This document shows, piece by piece, positions 63,996 through 64,000 of a DNA stretch of 64,000 nt (within the stretch, counting starts at the first letter, position 1; every line of letters starts with the position of its first letter). The stretch is from a virus. The stretch lies in the IMG/VR virus record IMGVR_UViG_3300014501_000012, positions 1 to 64,000 of that record. One strand, 5' to 3'. Under the pieces are notes generated by a model that made no database searches, was not told the origin of the DNA, and was given only the letters and a program-made list of their open reading frames with translations. A program made the translations under genes and the position numbers.

Positions 63996-64000
63996 CACAA

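Noticed and set aside
1-64000. Integrase, immunity repressor, attachment site, CRISPR array or tRNA genes
   Set aside because: No tyrosine or serine recombinase motifs, regular spacer arrays or convincing tRNA folds were found. They may lie outside the window, so a temperate lifestyle is neither shown nor excluded.

Overview
The window is a nearly gap-free stretch of a GC-rich tailed bacteriophage genome. Gene order and a long tape-measure protein indicate a siphovirus. The host is probably an actinobacterium: there is a phage WhiB, HTH and DUF families typical of actinophages, many GTG starts, and promoters that look like bare TANNNT -10 boxes a few bases upstream of the start codon. No integrase, tRNA gene or CRISPR array was seen. 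A lysogeny module could lie outside the window, so lifestyle is open.

Layout. Positions 1-790 hold small leftward genes. A rightward block (0.8-8.2 kb) carries a small-terminase-like HTH protein, a DUF6378-like protein, ribbon-helix-helix proteins, an RtcB RNA ligase and a chain of small zinc-ribbon and membrane proteins, one of which resembles a piece of the capsid protein. The packaging and head module (8.3-31.9 kb) has the large terminase, a portal interrupted by a LAGLIDADG intein, a peptide deformylase, an HExxH metallopeptidase, a MuF-like protein, the capsid maturation protease and a large scaffold-capsid fusion protein. Unusually, fibre or adhesin genes, including a 1331-residue SGNH-esterase fibre, sit inside this head module. 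Connector and neck genes, tail assembly chaperones with a -1 frameshift, the tape measure, distal tail and tail-tip proteins follow (31.9-49.1 kb), with one antisense HTH gene at 34.9-35.4 kb.

A leftward operon of eight small proteins (49.1-51.6 kb) converges on the tail genes. The lysis cassette (51.7-55.5 kb) has a GH25 lysozyme, several small membrane proteins, and a papain-like cysteine peptidase whose membrane C-terminus appears to have its own internal start. A regulatory zone with mirrored divergent promoters (55.5-56.4 kb) leads into the DNA metabolism module: YqaJ nuclease, RecT annealase, ParB-like protein, WhiB, DnaQ-like exonuclease, an initiator-like and a loader-like protein arranged like lambda O and P, and a MerR-like regulator.

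The most interesting signals are: four 18-bp iterons spaced at multiples of 11 bp inside the initiator gene, with an AT-richer stretch after them (a candidate origin); a roughly 60-75-residue beta module inserted in at least six virion proteins including the capsid; three families of short inverted repeats at promoters; leaderless-looking starts at a dozen genes; and low-GC codon islands at the most conserved motifs of genes of the kind that often host inteins.
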